Shown: positions 12,366 to 64,000 of the stretch, one piece after another
Numbering within the stretch: the first letter of the stretch is position 1
Layout: each line of letters opens with the position of its first letter
From: Apricaphanius iberus
Taxonomy: Eukaryota; Chordata; Actinopteri; Cyprinodontiformes; Aphaniidae
Assembly: GCA_028564705.1 (NCBI GenBank)
Contig: JAPXFQ010000184.1
Span: 1,542,501 to 1,606,500 of the forward strand
DNA: 64,000 bases
Direction of reading: 5' to 3'
Made by a program: the position numbers and the translations under genes
Notes under the pieces: generated by a model
Database searches by the model: none
What the model was told of the DNA's origin: nothing
Seen by the model: only the letters and a program-made list of their open reading frames with translations

Positions 12366-12570
12366 TGACTGTCAGGTTAATTGATCACTGTAAATTGTCC
12401 TTAGGTGTGAGTGTGTGCATGGTTGTTTGTCCTGTTTGTCCTGCCCTGTGATGGACTGGCGACCTGTCCAGGGTGTACCCCGCCTCTCGCCCGTTGACAG
12501 CTGGAGATAGGCACCAGCACCCCCGTGACCCATAAAGGATTAAGCGGTTAAGAAATGGATGCAGAAAAAA
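12366..12570 (-). repeat. Dispersed teleost repeat, copy 2
   Basis: Reverse-strand copy of the repeat at 1-310: gttaattgatcactg, gacaggacaaacaacc (reverse), gatggactggcgacctg, gttgacagctggagata and ttaagcggttaagaaatgg. Confidence 0.75.
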
Positions 12571-13390
12571 TGCATCTGGGTAATCATGGTCTGCCTGCAA
12601 CTTGGCTCAGTTTCTTTTCTTTCAGTTTTCGTACCTCACTGAGAGGCTTACCTGGTATATTTATTTTTTATTGGCAGAGATGTATAATATTTTGACAATT
12701 TTTCTATTTTATAATTTATTCTTATTTATTTTTGAATTCTCTTCTGAAGATTGTGTTGTAGCTTTATGTTGATTTGTCTTTCTTTTCAATAAATGCTCTT
12801 TAAGCAACCTAGGTAAAAAAAAAATTCTTGTCTAAATTACCATCCACCCACACCCTTTTCACACTAAATGTGGAAGTGCTGTAACTGCAGTTATTGTCGC
12901 TTAAAGCTAAACACCATTGCGCCAGGAATGCTATCTAAGGGAAAATAAAGGAAACCCATCAATGGTTCCACCAGGGGCATCTCAAAGTGTAAATTCGGTA
13001 AAAAATAAAATAGAATAAATGCAGTTGTAAATAGAGGAGCAGTAGTTTCTGCAAGTATCTTAGGTAGTAGATGTGTTTTAAATGAGACTCGTTTGTCAGG
13101 TTAAAAGTTATTTTTGAGAATAACCACTTATTAAACTTTTCATCAAGCCCACATCTGTATTAACATGTTTGTATTTGTCTTATATTTGAATCTAAAATGT
13201 TTTAATTAGCTGTAAGATCAACATACACAGAAATAAAGGCTTGAGTCTGGTAAACGGTTTCTCAGTCAAATTCATGAAATAAAACTTCAATAAATACATA
13301 TATTTTAGGGATTCAACACCACACAAAATGCAATGAATTGGAAGGTTTTCTCTGCTGTTGTTGATGGTGACTTAGATTAAAAGTTAAAAG

Positions 13391-13500
13391 GCAAGGCAAT
13401 TTTATTTGTAAAGCATGCTTTCAACACAAGGGAATTTAAGGTGCTTCACATGATTCAGTGGTTAAAAAAAAAAAAAAAAAAAGATAAAAGCATAGAAAGT
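13391..13500. repeat. LINE-tail type repeat (aaggcaaggcaatttta...)
   Basis: Shares ggcaaggcaattttattt, cacactttcaacaca and aggtgcttcacatgattcag with 35764 and 56680. In this copy a poly(A) run follows at 13464-13482. At 35764 the same start continues into sequence matching the 3' part of the minus-strand L2-like LINE, so it is probably that LINE's 3' UTR. Confidence 0.65.
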
Positions 13501-13685
13501 AAAAACAGCAAAACGTAAAAGTGTGAAGAATCAAAACAACAATTTAGGAAAATGATAAAGATAACACGAGATTCAATAAAATAAAAGCATTTGATTTAAA
13601 AAAAATATTTAGGTCCTCCACAATTTAGAAATGTATACAGAAATGTCAGGACATAAATAATTTTAAATAAATCAGAGGGTTTCAG

Positions 13686-14506
13686 GGCTGACCCCACGGC
13701 CCTCTTTGACATCAATTTCACCAGGTTAATAAAACAAGTTAAGGCCAACCTAAATCGATGGAAGATTCTCCCTCTATCTTTATTGAGCAGGATTGAGACT
13801 GTCGAGATGAATGTGCTTCTGCACTTTCTCTTTTTGTTTCAATCCTTGCCAATAAAAATCACTACCTCTATTTTTAGTATATTGAAAAAAATTCTTGTTC
13901 AATTTATTTGGCAGAATAAAAGACCAAGAGTAAGACTCAAGACACTTCAGATACCAAAAGATGATTGAGGTCTGGCACTGCCTAACCTGAAATATTATTA
14001 CTGGGCAGTTCATTTAACAGCAATAGTTAACTGGCTTGGGGGAGACACAGATTTAATATGGAATCAGAAAAAGGGGAAACTTTAGGCATTGATCTTTCAG
14101 TTTTACCATTTATTAACCCAAAACACGTTAGAACTTCAAAATTAAATAACATATTTATAAAACATACTCTGAGTATATGGAGGGAAACAAAAAAAAGTTG
14201 AAGGATAAGGGATAGATATCCTGGGCCAAGCCAATAGTGGATCGTATTGGGTTCCCGCCAACCAAATTGGATCCAGGGTTTAGAAAATGGGCAAATAAAG
14301 GCCTAATTGTTCTTGGACAATTGTTTGGACAGACCTTGAAACATTTTCTCAGATTAGAGACCTCCCAGTAAATGACGTACAAATATTTTCACATAAGTCA
14401 TACTATGAATCATAAAGAGAAAGGCTACACAAACAGCCGAATGCAATACAACAATATTTTATTACCTTTATAGAAAAGAAAACGGTTAAAGGCCACGTCT
14501 CTAATA
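13686..14506 (+). mobile_element. L1-like LINE fragment, 5' part (split by Tc1)
   Basis: Translation gives LNRWKILPLSLLSRIETVEM, LLHFLFLFQSLPIKI, FIWQNKRPRVRLKTLQIPKD and LALPNLKYYYWA, the typical region after the reverse transcriptase of vertebrate L1-type ORF2. In-frame stops show it is dead. It resumes at 16058. Confidence 0.75.
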
Positions 14507-16057
14507 CAGGTCCTTCTAAAAAAATTAGCATATTGTGTTAAAGTTAATTATTTTCTGTAATCTACTGATAAACATTAGAGTTTCATATAATTTAGATTCA
14601 TTACAGATAATTGAAGTAGTTCAAGCCTTTTATTGTTTTAATATTGATGGTTTTGGCATACAGCTCATGAAAACCCAAAATTCCCATCTCGTAAATTTAG
14701 CATATTTCATCCGACCAATAAAAGAAAAGTGTTTTTAATACAAAAAAAAGTCAACCTTCAAATAATTATGTTCAGTTATGCACTCGATACTTGGTCAGGA
14801 ATCCTTTTGCAGAAATGCCTTCTTCAATGCGGCATGGAGGCAAACAGCCTGTGGCAATGCTGAGGTGTTATGGAGGCCCAGGATGCTTCAATAGCGGCCT
14901 TAAGCTCATCCAGAGTGTTGGGTCTTGCGTCTCTCAACTTTCTGTTCACAATATCCCACGGATTCTCTATGGGCTTCAATTCAGGAGAGTTGGCAGGCCA
15001 ATTAAGTACAGTAATACCATGGTCAGTAAACCATTTAGCAGTGGTTTTGGCACCGTGAGCAGGTGCAAGGTCATGCTGAAAAATGAAATCTTCCATCTCC
15101 ATAAAGCTTTTCAGCAAATGGAAGCATGAAGTGCTCCAAAATCTCCTGATAGCTAGCTGCATTGACCCTACCCTTGAACACAGTGGACCAACACCAGCAG
15201 CTAACATGGCACCCCAGACCATCACTGACTGTGGGTACTTGACACTGGACTTCAGGCATTTTGGCATTTCCTTCTCCCCAGTCTTCCTCCAGACTCTGGT
15301 ACCTTGTTTTCCGAATGACATGCAAAATTTGCTTTCATCCGAAAAAAGTACTTTGGACCACTGAGCAACAGTCCAGTGCTGCTTCTCTGTAGCCCAGGTC
15401 AGGCGATTCTGCCGCTGTCTCTGGTTCAAAAGTGGCTTGACCTGGGGAATGCGGCACCTGTAGCCCATTTCCTGCACACGCCTGTGCACGGTGGCTCTGG
15501 ATGTTTCTACTCCAGACTCAGTCCACTGCTTCCGCAGGTCCCCCAAAGTCTGGAATCGGTCCTTCTCCGCAATCTTCCTCAGGGTCCAGTCACCTCTTCT
15601 CGTTGTGCAGCGTTTTCTGCCACACTTTTTCCTTCCCACAGACTTCCCACTGAGGTGCCTTGATAGAGCACTTGCTTGAGTGTGTCAATGATGGCCTTCT
15701 GGACAGCAGTCAGGTCGGCAGTCTTACCCATGATTGCGGTTTTGAGTAATGAACATGCTGGGAGTTTTTAAAAGCCTCAGGAAGCTTTTGCAGGTGTTTA
15801 TTTAATTAGTTGATTCAGATGATTAGGTTAATAGCTTGTTTAGGGAACCTTTTCATGATATGCAAACTTTTTGAGATAGGAATTTTGGGTTTTCATGAGC
15901 TGTATGCCAAAATAATCAATATTAGACAATAAAAGGCTTGAACTACTTCAGTTGTGTGTAATGAATCTAAAATATATTAATTTGTCTAATGTTTATCAGT
16001 AGATTACAGAAAATAATGAACTTTATCACAATATGCCAATTTTTTTAGAATGACCTG
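14507..16057 (-). mobile_element. Tc1-like transposon inserted in L1
   Basis: Inverted termini begin CAGGTC and end GACCTG, flanked by TA on both sides (14505-14506, 16058-16059). It lies inside an L1 fragment. It encodes a broken transposase on the minus strand and is 1551 bp, normal for the family. Confidence 0.92.
14824..15730 (-). pseudogene. Tc1-like transposase, frameshifted
   Basis: DD34E-type signatures: FSDESKF, FQHDLAPAH and SPELKPIEN (usual form SPDLNPIEN). The ATG at about 15730 opens a frame that is separated from the 271-codon body (14824-15639) by a deletion covering part of the N-terminal helix-turn-helix. A short deletion near 14835 causes an early stop after ASMPH. Confidence 0.88.
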
Positions 16058-16960
16058 TATATATGAGGCTTTTTTTGGATAGTACCCAGAACAGATGGTA
16101 TATAAAAGAGTAATGGGAATTAGAGCTAAATATGTTGATTGATGATGGGCTCTGGGAGGGCTTGTGTAGAGAAAGCCATAACGGTAGCAATAGCCAAATG
16201 TGGAAGGAATTTGATTGGCAGTTAAAATGAGATATTTTCATACTCCTCTTGTTATCTCAGAGTTTGCTTAATATGCTGTGTCCCTGCTCTGCTGGAGAAG
16301 TTTTGGGAAGGTTAGGAGATCATACTCATGTATTTTGGTACTGCCCAGTTATTTTAATATTTTGGAGGAGAGTAAAGGAAGAGCTTGAACATTGTTGGAT
16401 AAGGGAGGTACCATCGTGCCCTCTGCTTTATTTACTGGGGGCAATATCAAATGAAGCACTAAATGCGGATCAAAGATATATTGCGCGTATAACACTATTG
16501 GCTGCAAAAAGTGTCCAATGGACGGATGCAAACTCTCCAACTATAAAAGAATGGAAACAGAGGGTTAAGCAAATATATGTAATGGAACAAATTACATCCG
16601 TATTGCAAATGAAGGTGGACCGCTTCCAGCATAGGTGGCAATGTGTCAAAGAGTATTTAGCTCTGTGATATAATAGGTTATAAAGAGAATGAGATTTGCT
16701 GTGTTTTTTTTGTTTGTTTTTTTTTTTTTTGGGGGGGGGGGTGTTTTACCATTGATCTGAAACTATGCTATATGTATTATGTTAGTCATGTATTACTTTT
16801 TTTATTCATGTAAAAGAAATATTCTTTTTTTTAGTATTATTTAGATATCTCCTATTTTATTTCTGTGTGTCTGTTTTTTTAAATATCAGGGATGTTAATG
16901 TATTTAGTACAATGTTAAAGGACAAACAAAAAGTTAATAAACAAAATTAGGAAAAAATAA
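16058..16960 (+). mobile_element. L1-like LINE fragment, 3' part
   Basis: Continues the L1 split by Tc1. It reads LCPCSAGEVLGRLGDHTHVF then WYCPVILIFWRRVKEELEHC, the Cys/His and IFW block at the ORF2 C-terminus, and ends at QHRWQCVKEYLAL. T- and G-runs follow at about 16716-16741. Confidence 0.75.
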
Positions 16961-16984
16961 TTTGTCAAAAAATTATATTAGAAC

Positions 16985-18940
16985 ATTACTCAAAGGCATC
17001 TCTAAACAGAGTTTTAATCTTTGATTTAAAAGAGCCTAATGATTCAGCAGCTTTGCAGTCTTGAAGTTTGTTCCAGATTTGTGTGGCATAGAATCTGAAA
17101 GCTGCTTCTCCATGTTTGGTTCTAATTCTGTTTGGTAGAGTTGAAGGACCTGAGTGGTCTGCTGGGTTGGTAGAGTAACAACAGATCTTGAACATACTTA
17201 GGTGCCAAACCATTTAGTGATTTTATAAATTAGTAGGAGTATTTTAAAGTCTATTCTCTCTGCTACGGGGACCCAGTGTAAGGATTGGGGTGATGTGATC
17301 TACTTTCCTGGTTCTAGTGAGGACGCTAGCAGCAGCGTTTTGGATCAGGTAGACCCTATGAGGACGCTGTTGCAGTAATCAATCCAGCTAAAGATGAATG
17401 CATGGATTAGTTTTTCAATGTCCTTTTGACACATTAGTCCTTTAATACAAGAAATATTCTTCAGGTGATAGAAGGCTGACCTTGTTGTTGCCTTTATGTG
17501 ACCCTGGAGGTTCAGGTCTTAGTCCATTATTACACATAGATTTTGCACCTGGTCAGTAGCTTATAGTTGTATTAGCTGAAGCTGTGTGCTGACTCTTGCT
17601 CATTCCTCTTTAGGTCCAAAAATAACTACTTCCGTTTTGTTTCCGTTCAGCTGGAGAAAGTTATGGGACATCCAGCTGTTGATTTGTTCTATTTGTTCAT
17701 TTAGGGTCTGGGTGGGATCAAAGTAGCCTGGTGACATTATAATGTAAAGTTGAGTGTTATCTGCATAGTTATGGTCACTAATGTTGATGGCTGTCATAAT
17801 CTGTGCTAGTGGGAGCAGGTATATATTGAACAGAAGGGGGTCCCAGGATGGAGCCCTGGGGGATCCTGCATGTGATTTCTGTTTGATCTGATGTGAAATT
17901 GCCTATTGACACATAATTTCCTGTTCTTGAGGTAAGACTCAAACCACTGATGTACTTTACCAGAGAGTCCGACTCAGCTCTCAAGTCATTCCAGTAAGTT
18001 TTTATGATCAACAGTGTTGAATGTTGCACTGAGGTCCAACAACCAGAACCTGAACTGTGGTTCTGCCACAATCTGTATTTATGCGGATGTCATTGAAAAC
18101 TTTAACAAGGGCATTCTTAGTGGAGTAGTGTTGGATGAAATAATCTTTCTGATGAATGGGAGATTAGAGATTGGCCTGTAGTTCTGCGTTAAAGGTTTCT
18201 GTGGTTTAACTCATGGAATACAGACATTTTCTCTATGTTGGTGTTGATTGGGGATGACATTGGTAGTGTGTTCCATACTGAAGTATAGACTGCACGTCTG
18301 ATTGTTAGAATCTTTTCAGTGAAAAAGCTGGCAAATTCATTCCAGGCCCTGATGTAGTTTAGTTCGGGAGGTACTGTCATTGGAGGATTAGTTACTCTCA
18401 ACTGTTGCAAACAAAGTCCAAACATTATTACTATTTATGTTTATGATTTCAGAGAAGAACTATTCCCTTGGTCTTTCAAAGTTAAGTAGTATCTGTTCAG
18501 CCTGTTTTTGTAGATCTTATAGTGAACCTGGAGTTTAGTTTTCAGCCATTTTCTTTCAGATCGTCCAATAATCCCTTTTTACACTACGTACCAGTGGATC
18601 CCTAGTCCAAGGAGACTTTTTTCTACCCGAAACTACTTTAATTTTAGTTGGAGCAATTGTATCGATAATGTCTGTCTTGTTTGGTTGTCAATGTGGATAT
18701 TGAAGTCACCCATAATGATTAGTTGGTCATCCTCAATACATATTACATACAGAATTGATATTGCGTGCAAACTCAAGCCGTCCTGTTGCAACGCAGCATT
18801 GGTAAAACCATGCCACCATGCAGCTACCATTAGAACCAATGGTTTCAAATCAGGAAACTTTAAAAAAATCAAAATAAGTAGGCTAGTTAAAGTATAGTCC
18901 TTTACCTCCTGTTTTATCAAATCAAAGAACAGTTTCAATT
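16985..18940 (-). mobile_element. L2-like LINE fragment, degenerate
   Basis: Minus-strand pieces in order: endonuclease block IIMGDFNIHIDN (18633-18938), reverse-transcriptase blocks IPQGSILGP (17778-18071) and [11 protein letters not shown] (17600-17797) with [17 protein letters not shown], and the C-terminal KHGEAAFRFYATQIWNKLQD (16986-17213). Frameshifts separate the pieces. The catalytic YADD motif reads YADN, losing the second Asp. Confidence 0.82.
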
Positions 18941-19650
18941 AAAATAAACAAAACCTGTGGACTTGTATCAATCTTGTACAAATCATCTTTTCATAGGTAG
19001 ATATTTAGACTTGTCTTGTTGACTTTGTGCAATAATCTAAAATGGTAACTACCCCCTATGAATTGATGCAGATAACTTCAGTGATGTTCATAATAGATCT
19101 AGTGTTTGCCAGTGCTTAACTTTTTCTGCAAATGATATGTCCAGAAAAACGCTGAGCTGCAGCTCTTTATTCAAATTACCACCATCAGTTGTCTTATCTG
19201 TTTTTCACATTTAAATGTGAGTTTAAAAAAAAACCTTGTGTAACTTCCTTGCAACTTTAACCAGAGCCTCTCTGGTTTGCACAGAACCAGCCTTTGCTTT
19301 AGAGGATTTGTCATTAAAACACATAATGTTAACACAAACCTTGAAAAATAAACAATAGTTGTGCTTATGAATTTTACCTGGCATGATGCCTTTTGGCAAG
19401 ATATGTGATTGCCTGTAACATTAGTATTGTCCAGGCACCCCCACTAGACGCCTGAGTGCACACAAAAATGTACCAGTAGGTTTCATGGGAATTTAGTGCC
19501 AGGATACAGAAAGGGCACACAAGGCCATCTCAATAACTTATATCATTTGTAAATGTGTTTTTATTCCAGTGATTTAATTCAAAAAATGAAACTCATAAGA
19601 ATTCAGTAGCCTACGTTTTCACTGGAGAGATCTAAATGAAATTTAACATA
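18941..19650. other. Intergenic DNA upstream of opa1, nothing recognised
   Basis: No homology-bearing ORF. The opa1 5' UTR and core promoter probably start beyond about 19.65 kb. Confidence 0.4.
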
Positions 19651-19734
19651 TTGAAGTCAGAATTCGACATTAAAGCCAGAATTATGTTTTCTTTTAGCGT
19701 TTCTGGGAGTGCACATTTGGAGGTAGTACCGTTC

Positions 19735-19744
19735 ACCGGAAGTG
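19735..19744 (+). promoter_or_regulatory. ETS/GABP (NRF-2) type site upstream of opa1
   Basis: ACCGGAAGTG is a full ETS consensus about 150 bp upstream of the opa1 ATG. GABP/NRF-2 sites are typical of nuclear genes for mitochondrial proteins. The promoter shows no obvious TATA box at a fixed distance. The site is seen directly; its use is inferred. Confidence 0.5.
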
Positions 19745-19894
19745 GAACTGTCACTGCTAGTGTCCTTGTTAGCTAGCCAGCTAGTGAGTTGCCCTAAGAG
19801 GCAGGCAGATGTGTCATTTTGGGAAAGATGAATTAAACTGTGCCGGGAGCTAAAATCTGACAGAGAGCTACGTTGACCTGTTGTTATCAGCGCC

Positions 19895-59652
<39,758 letters not shown>

Positions 59653-59751
59653 CAGATCCAGGTACTTCTCTCCAGGTTAAACTTTCCTTCCAGTGACGTA
59701 ACGCGTGACGAATGGTGTTTGACTGTTTTTTTTCCTTTTCTTCTTTGTCAG

Positions 59752-59784
59752 CAGGTTACTGCACTGAACAAAGACAACACATCT
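59752..59784 (+). other. opa1: opa1 3' UTR exon 29 (candidate)
   Basis: A 33-base segment lies between an acceptor with a pyrimidine tract (ttctttgtcag) and a consensus donor gtaagt. The tandem cagcag allows a 30-base form. The join from exon 28 to here and on to the polyadenylated exon is inferred from splice signals only. Confidence 0.5.
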
Positions 59785-60866
59785 GTAAGTGACCACCATC
59801 GCCCCCCTCTGGCTCTATCTCAGCAGTGACTATTAAGACAGCGATGGAGCGATGGACATGAATACAAGGGTTCCCCGTCTGCTTCCTTCATTTCTATTCT
59901 CTGCTCTGTGGTTTCTTTGAGATCAGAGAAGCACAACAACTCAAACATGCTGAGATCGAAGGAGAAATACGAAGCTAAGCATCACTTGTTCCACATAATT
60001 AAGGACTCTGTACATGTTCTGTCATCTCTTTGATATTTTGGTTTTCCTGTCTCAGCTGGTGATCCACGAATAATAATCACTTACCTTCTAAAACATTGAA
60101 TAGTTGCATTTAGGATCTATAGCACTTGATTCAAGCTTAAACCGAGCTGAATTGTCACCTCTTCACCCACCAACACTCCACTACCCTAACAGGTTTAGCT
60201 CTCTGGACGATTTTCACTGAAGTACAAACTTCTCAGTCCGTTTCTTTCATGCTTGTCCCAAATGTAGCTCTTACTCTCTTAATAGATCGGTTATTGGAAC
60301 GCTAAATTGAGTAGATACATTATAGAATGTCTTTTAAAGAGTGGAATATTTGTCATTAAGGTTTTAAAAAAACACCCAGTCTGCATCTCTGGGCCCAGGT
60401 AGAAGTCTCGACTCAGAACTTTGTATTGTCTGATCCCTGGGTTCAGTTACAAATATATTGGGTTTTCTTCAAGATCTTTTTTTTTTGCTCTTCAGCTGCA
60501 CCAGGCTTCGAACCTTTTGTCAGCAATATGCAGTTAGTGTAGATGTATGCAACACAGAAGCTGTTGCACTCCAAATTGCTGGATTGATGATAAAATGATA
60601 GAAAAACGTAAAGTTTTCACCTTTTCCCTGATTTCTTTCCTTCCAGTCACTGTTTAAGTCTCACTCTTCCCACTTGCGCCCAAAATTCATCTCCTTTTTC
60701 TATCATCTCTCTTTGCACCTTCTTCAAAAACATCTAGCTCTCTTCTTTCTGTATTGCCTGAATGGAGGGGTAAGAAGACGTTACCCATATTCCTTCATTC
60801 ATTCATTCATTCAGATTTCTATATGGGTATGTGTACATAGATAACAAGACTGTGCTTCCTGCACAG

Positions 60867-61070
60867 ATGGAGTTAAGTGGGCTGTCGAGGAGCTACTATC
60901 ATGTACAGCACGAGGATCCAGAGTGAGACACAGAAAACTAGGAAGCTGGTCCTAAAACATGTTTTATGTTGTAGAAAGTAATGTGTGCATGGTGTAACTC
61001 CTGCAGATGTGCTTTATTTATTTAATTTGTGTTTAAATGAAAATAAAATCGACGTCAATAAATAAATTTC
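60867..61070 (+). other. opa1: opa1 terminal 3' UTR exon with poly(A) signals (candidate)
   Basis: Acceptor ttcctgcacag. The segment ends with AATAAA at 61042-61047 and overlapping AATAAA at 61057-61062 and 61061-61066, a plausible transcript end. The stop codon would be 42 nt before the last junction, short enough to avoid nonsense-mediated decay. Confidence 0.5.
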
Positions 61071-64000
61071 ATTTTTTTAATGTTGTTTGTTAATTTTTTA
61101 CATATAACTTCATATGGAAGAAGCCGGTTCGTCTTCGACTTTCAATGGTTGCAGTTTGTAAATGTTTGGATATCTTCCAATATCTGCCCATTAAAATTTA
61201 TCAAGAAAAAAAACAAGTTTTGTATTTAAAATATCTCAAGCAAATTCATTAATTAAAACTTTAAATCACCAGTGGTTAATGTCGACACTAACCTTGGACA
61301 GGTTAACAAATATCTAATTTTATTTGAGTAAAACTACCTTTGGGTAACATTTTATCATCCTCTTTGGGGCTTTTTTTTGTGCTGCTGCTAGTTTAGCCTG
61401 ATCCTCCAGAGGCTGTGTGCTTTCCACTCTGTAGGTCTATACAAGAAAGGGACCACATACAGGCCCTTTTCATGCATTCATAAAAAATGTATGAAAAGCT
61501 GGAAAATGTTTGGATATATGAAATCATGTTTTACTGCAGTATCTGTAATGTCGAGAACTCATTTCTTCTACCATTAACACTTGCCACCATTGGTTGAGCG
61601 CTGCTGTAACTTTCACAAAGATATTTAGGCAATCTTTTTTGCAGAACATCTAGATCCATGATTCTCATACTGTGGTACAAGCTCTCCCTAATGGTACTTG
61701 GAGGAAAGTTCTAAATATTTTTTGAAAATAAAATGTATTAAAATATGTATATTCACACACAGTCTGGCTGTGGCTGGCAAGAATTACCATTAAATAATCC
61801 TTTTTAGGAGTAAATAGGCCTCCATTGTTAATTGCCTATGATCAAAAGGGTAATCCTTCTCTACTGTATGTTTAGGTTGGTCACGATCATGGTACTTGGA
61901 GAGCTCGACATTTTCTCAGGTGGTACCCACTGTAAAAAGTCTGAGAAATGCTTTATGCCGGTTTCTGACCACTAGATGAAAACCAAATCCTTCCAGGATC
62001 CTTATTTGTATGTGTAAAATATGAACCAACAAGAATATTGGCAGAATTAAGACTGGAAGCTGTTAGAGATTATTTTATGACCGTAGTTTAAAAGGGTTTA
62101 TCTCCTGTTCTACACCATGCAGGTGCTCTGTCTGCACTGATGCCGTTACACTTCATGAATGGAACTGTCCCACTACAGCTAATGTTGGTGAGCTCCCTAC
62201 ATACTCAATAGACAACAGATACTCATAAGAGGAGGCAAGGTAACTTCAGAGACGTTGAGGCCTTAATGTTCCACAAAATGTGATTTTATTTGGTCATGTT
62301 TCGACCTAAAACAAGTTTTTAGACATGGAAACAGACTTGGCAAAACATAACATACAGGTTGACCGTACATTTACCTTTCCAACATTTTAAAGCGTGATTT
62401 TACTGATATGATTGAATATAGAGGTAAAAAACAGACAGAGAATGTTCTTTAATGTGTTACATTGGTCTCTGCCCTGCGGTCGTGCTCTTTTCATGTCCGT
62501 ATAGGATGCTGTTTAGTTCCTGCTGCTGCTGTAGGATGCGTTGACCTGTGTGCTGATGAGCTGAGGCCTCTGCTCCAGGTCTGGGTTAAACCCTACCAGT
62601 ATATATATTCTTTGGTCCCAGAGCAGGCTGAAGGCACGCTGGAGCCTGAGGCATGCAGCTGAGGGTCTGACTGATTAATAAGTTGGGAGTCTAGAGGTCC
62701 TACACTCCCGGGCATCATCTCTGCTTTCACAAGAGCCTGGCTGTTACTGCAGCTCCGCATTACTCAGAGGGGCTTCACAAGCCCCATCTTCATCACCTGG
62801 GGCTTTAACCATGTAACCTTGATGATAGCTGCTGCTTATCAAACCGTTTCATTCTGTGCTCCTATTAAATCCCCTTGTTTTCTCAGAAAATACCTTCTTT
62901 TTTTTCCTTTTTTTTTTGCCTAATGACTTTTGTAGAAGCGATGAAAAGAAAGGGGGAGAAGTCAAGCTCCGGCAAAGAGCCTTTGTGCCATCAGATAGCT
63001 GCGATCTGTGTGGAAAAGGCGGGACCTGGACGCACCATAAGCCATTAGCATCTGCAAAGGCCATCACGTTGACTAATAGCCAGCTCTACAACAGCACAGT
63101 GGCTCAGTTTGTGTTTTCTGTCAATCCCCTTTGTTCTGGCTGCACAAAAGCAACTGAGCTAGACCTGTCAAATGTGCCACAACAGCGGACGCACACAAAG
63201 CGCCATTTCTTGTCATTCGAAAGAAAAAGAAAGGCCTTATTTTGTTGCTTCATTTTATTTAATCCCGTCCACCTAATCATACGGACGAGAATCTTTTGGC
63301 AGGGGGGTGTGGCTGGTCAGTAGAAGAGGAAAACTTTGAATACGTCTTGGAAAAGAGGCAATAAGTTGCAAGAATGGGCGTTTTCTGGCAAAAGAGGCGG
63401 TGTTAGCATTTGTTTGCATCCTTGTCCGTGTCACCGGCTTTGTTGTTTTCATCTGTTAGCATCCTGATGGTTGACATCACAGCAGAGACTGAGGCGACCA
63501 GATAAATGTACGTGGGCACTATCCCTTAACATGCACCAAAAACATCCTCCAGTGTCCACCAGGAGTTCAAAGATTGTTCAGATGATCACATCTTTTTATA
63601 ATAAATAAGGCCAGACAGGGTTTGGTTTTTTTTAACCTATACAATCTTAGTAAACTTCAAGCAAATGCATCGAAAAGGAAATAAGTTTGTTTTAATACGT
63701 GTTGAACACACGCCTACATCATCTCAGTGAACAGTTTTAAAAGCAGAATTGGATTCTTGTTTTTTGGTTAATAAAGTTTACTTAAATATATTAATGTAAC
63801 TCTTTGTTAATATCTATTGAAAACCATATTTGCTCATTTTTTCAAAACCTTTCATTTCTGGTCTAAAGCCATGGGAGGTATGCTGGATACATTAAATACA
63901 TATGGTTTTACTTTTGAAAATCACATTTGCCAAAGAAATGTACCTGTAATGAAATATTCTAAGCTGTTTTTTATAGGATTACTTAACGTTTAAACTATTC
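61071..64000. other. Intergenic DNA downstream of opa1
   Basis: No gene could be assigned. A GC-balanced stretch at about 62930-63580 might be conserved non-coding DNA. A 155-codon ORF at 62856-63323 has no recognised family and a low-complexity hydrophobic start. A possible minus-strand terminal exon at 62457-62580 is discussed in the findings. Confidence 0.4.

Noticed and set aside
62856..63323. 155-codon + strand ORF
   Set aside because: It begins with a low-complexity Phe/Leu run from T-rich DNA, matches no family I know, and is not flanked by usable splice sites or a promoter.

Overview
The window is vertebrate genomic DNA, almost certainly from a ray-finned (teleost, probably percomorph) fish. 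Coding sequence lies in short GT-AG exons that match vertebrate proteins. The non-coding DNA holds typical fish repeats: Tc1-like transposons, TTAA-flanked piggyBac-type MITEs, L1- and L2-like LINE fragments and a tRNA-derived SINE. It is nuclear, AT-rich and has no prokaryotic features.

Two host genes lie head to tail on the + strand. The first (3200-8222) is the 3' end of a P5B-type cation-transport ATPase, best matched to ATP13A3. Eight exons encode the last transmembrane segments and the C-terminus; the catalytic exons lie upstream of the window. The second (19895-59652, with 3' UTR exons to about 61.07 kb) is a complete opa1, the dynamin-related GTPase of the mitochondrial inner membrane. 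I could trace exons 1-28 plus the alternative exons 4b and 5b. The reading phase is consistent at every junction, giving a 966-residue base protein (1032 with 4b and 5b).

Layout: 1-3199, intron of atp13a3 with a dispersed repeat carrying telomere-like sequence and two piggyBac-type elements; 3200-8222, atp13a3; 8.2-19.6 kb, 3' UTR and intergenic DNA with a dispersed repeat, an L1 fragment split by a Tc1 element, and a minus-strand L2-like LINE; 19.7-23.4 kb, opa1 promoter, exons 1-3 and a second, inverted L1 fragment; 23.4-36.5 kb, the alternatively spliced N-terminal region with many MITEs; 36.5-46.4 kb, GTPase, middle and GED exons; 46.4-59.6 kb, a 13.2 kb last coding intron with a Tc1 element and a relatively GC-rich, TE-poor block that may be regulatory; 59.6-61.1 kb, last coding exon and spliced 3' UTR; 61.1-64 kb, intergenic.

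The two genes have no shared pathway that the sequence shows. The points most worth checking are: conserved modular splicing of opa1 exons 4, 4b and 5b; two GC-AG introns in opa1; an enlarged proline/asparagine-rich exon 5b; an open reading frame running past the opa1 stop codon across two 3' UTR junctions; a 472-nt inverted repeat of L1 fragments bracketing the opa1 promoter; and candidate conserved non-coding blocks. I found no undescribed biological system.
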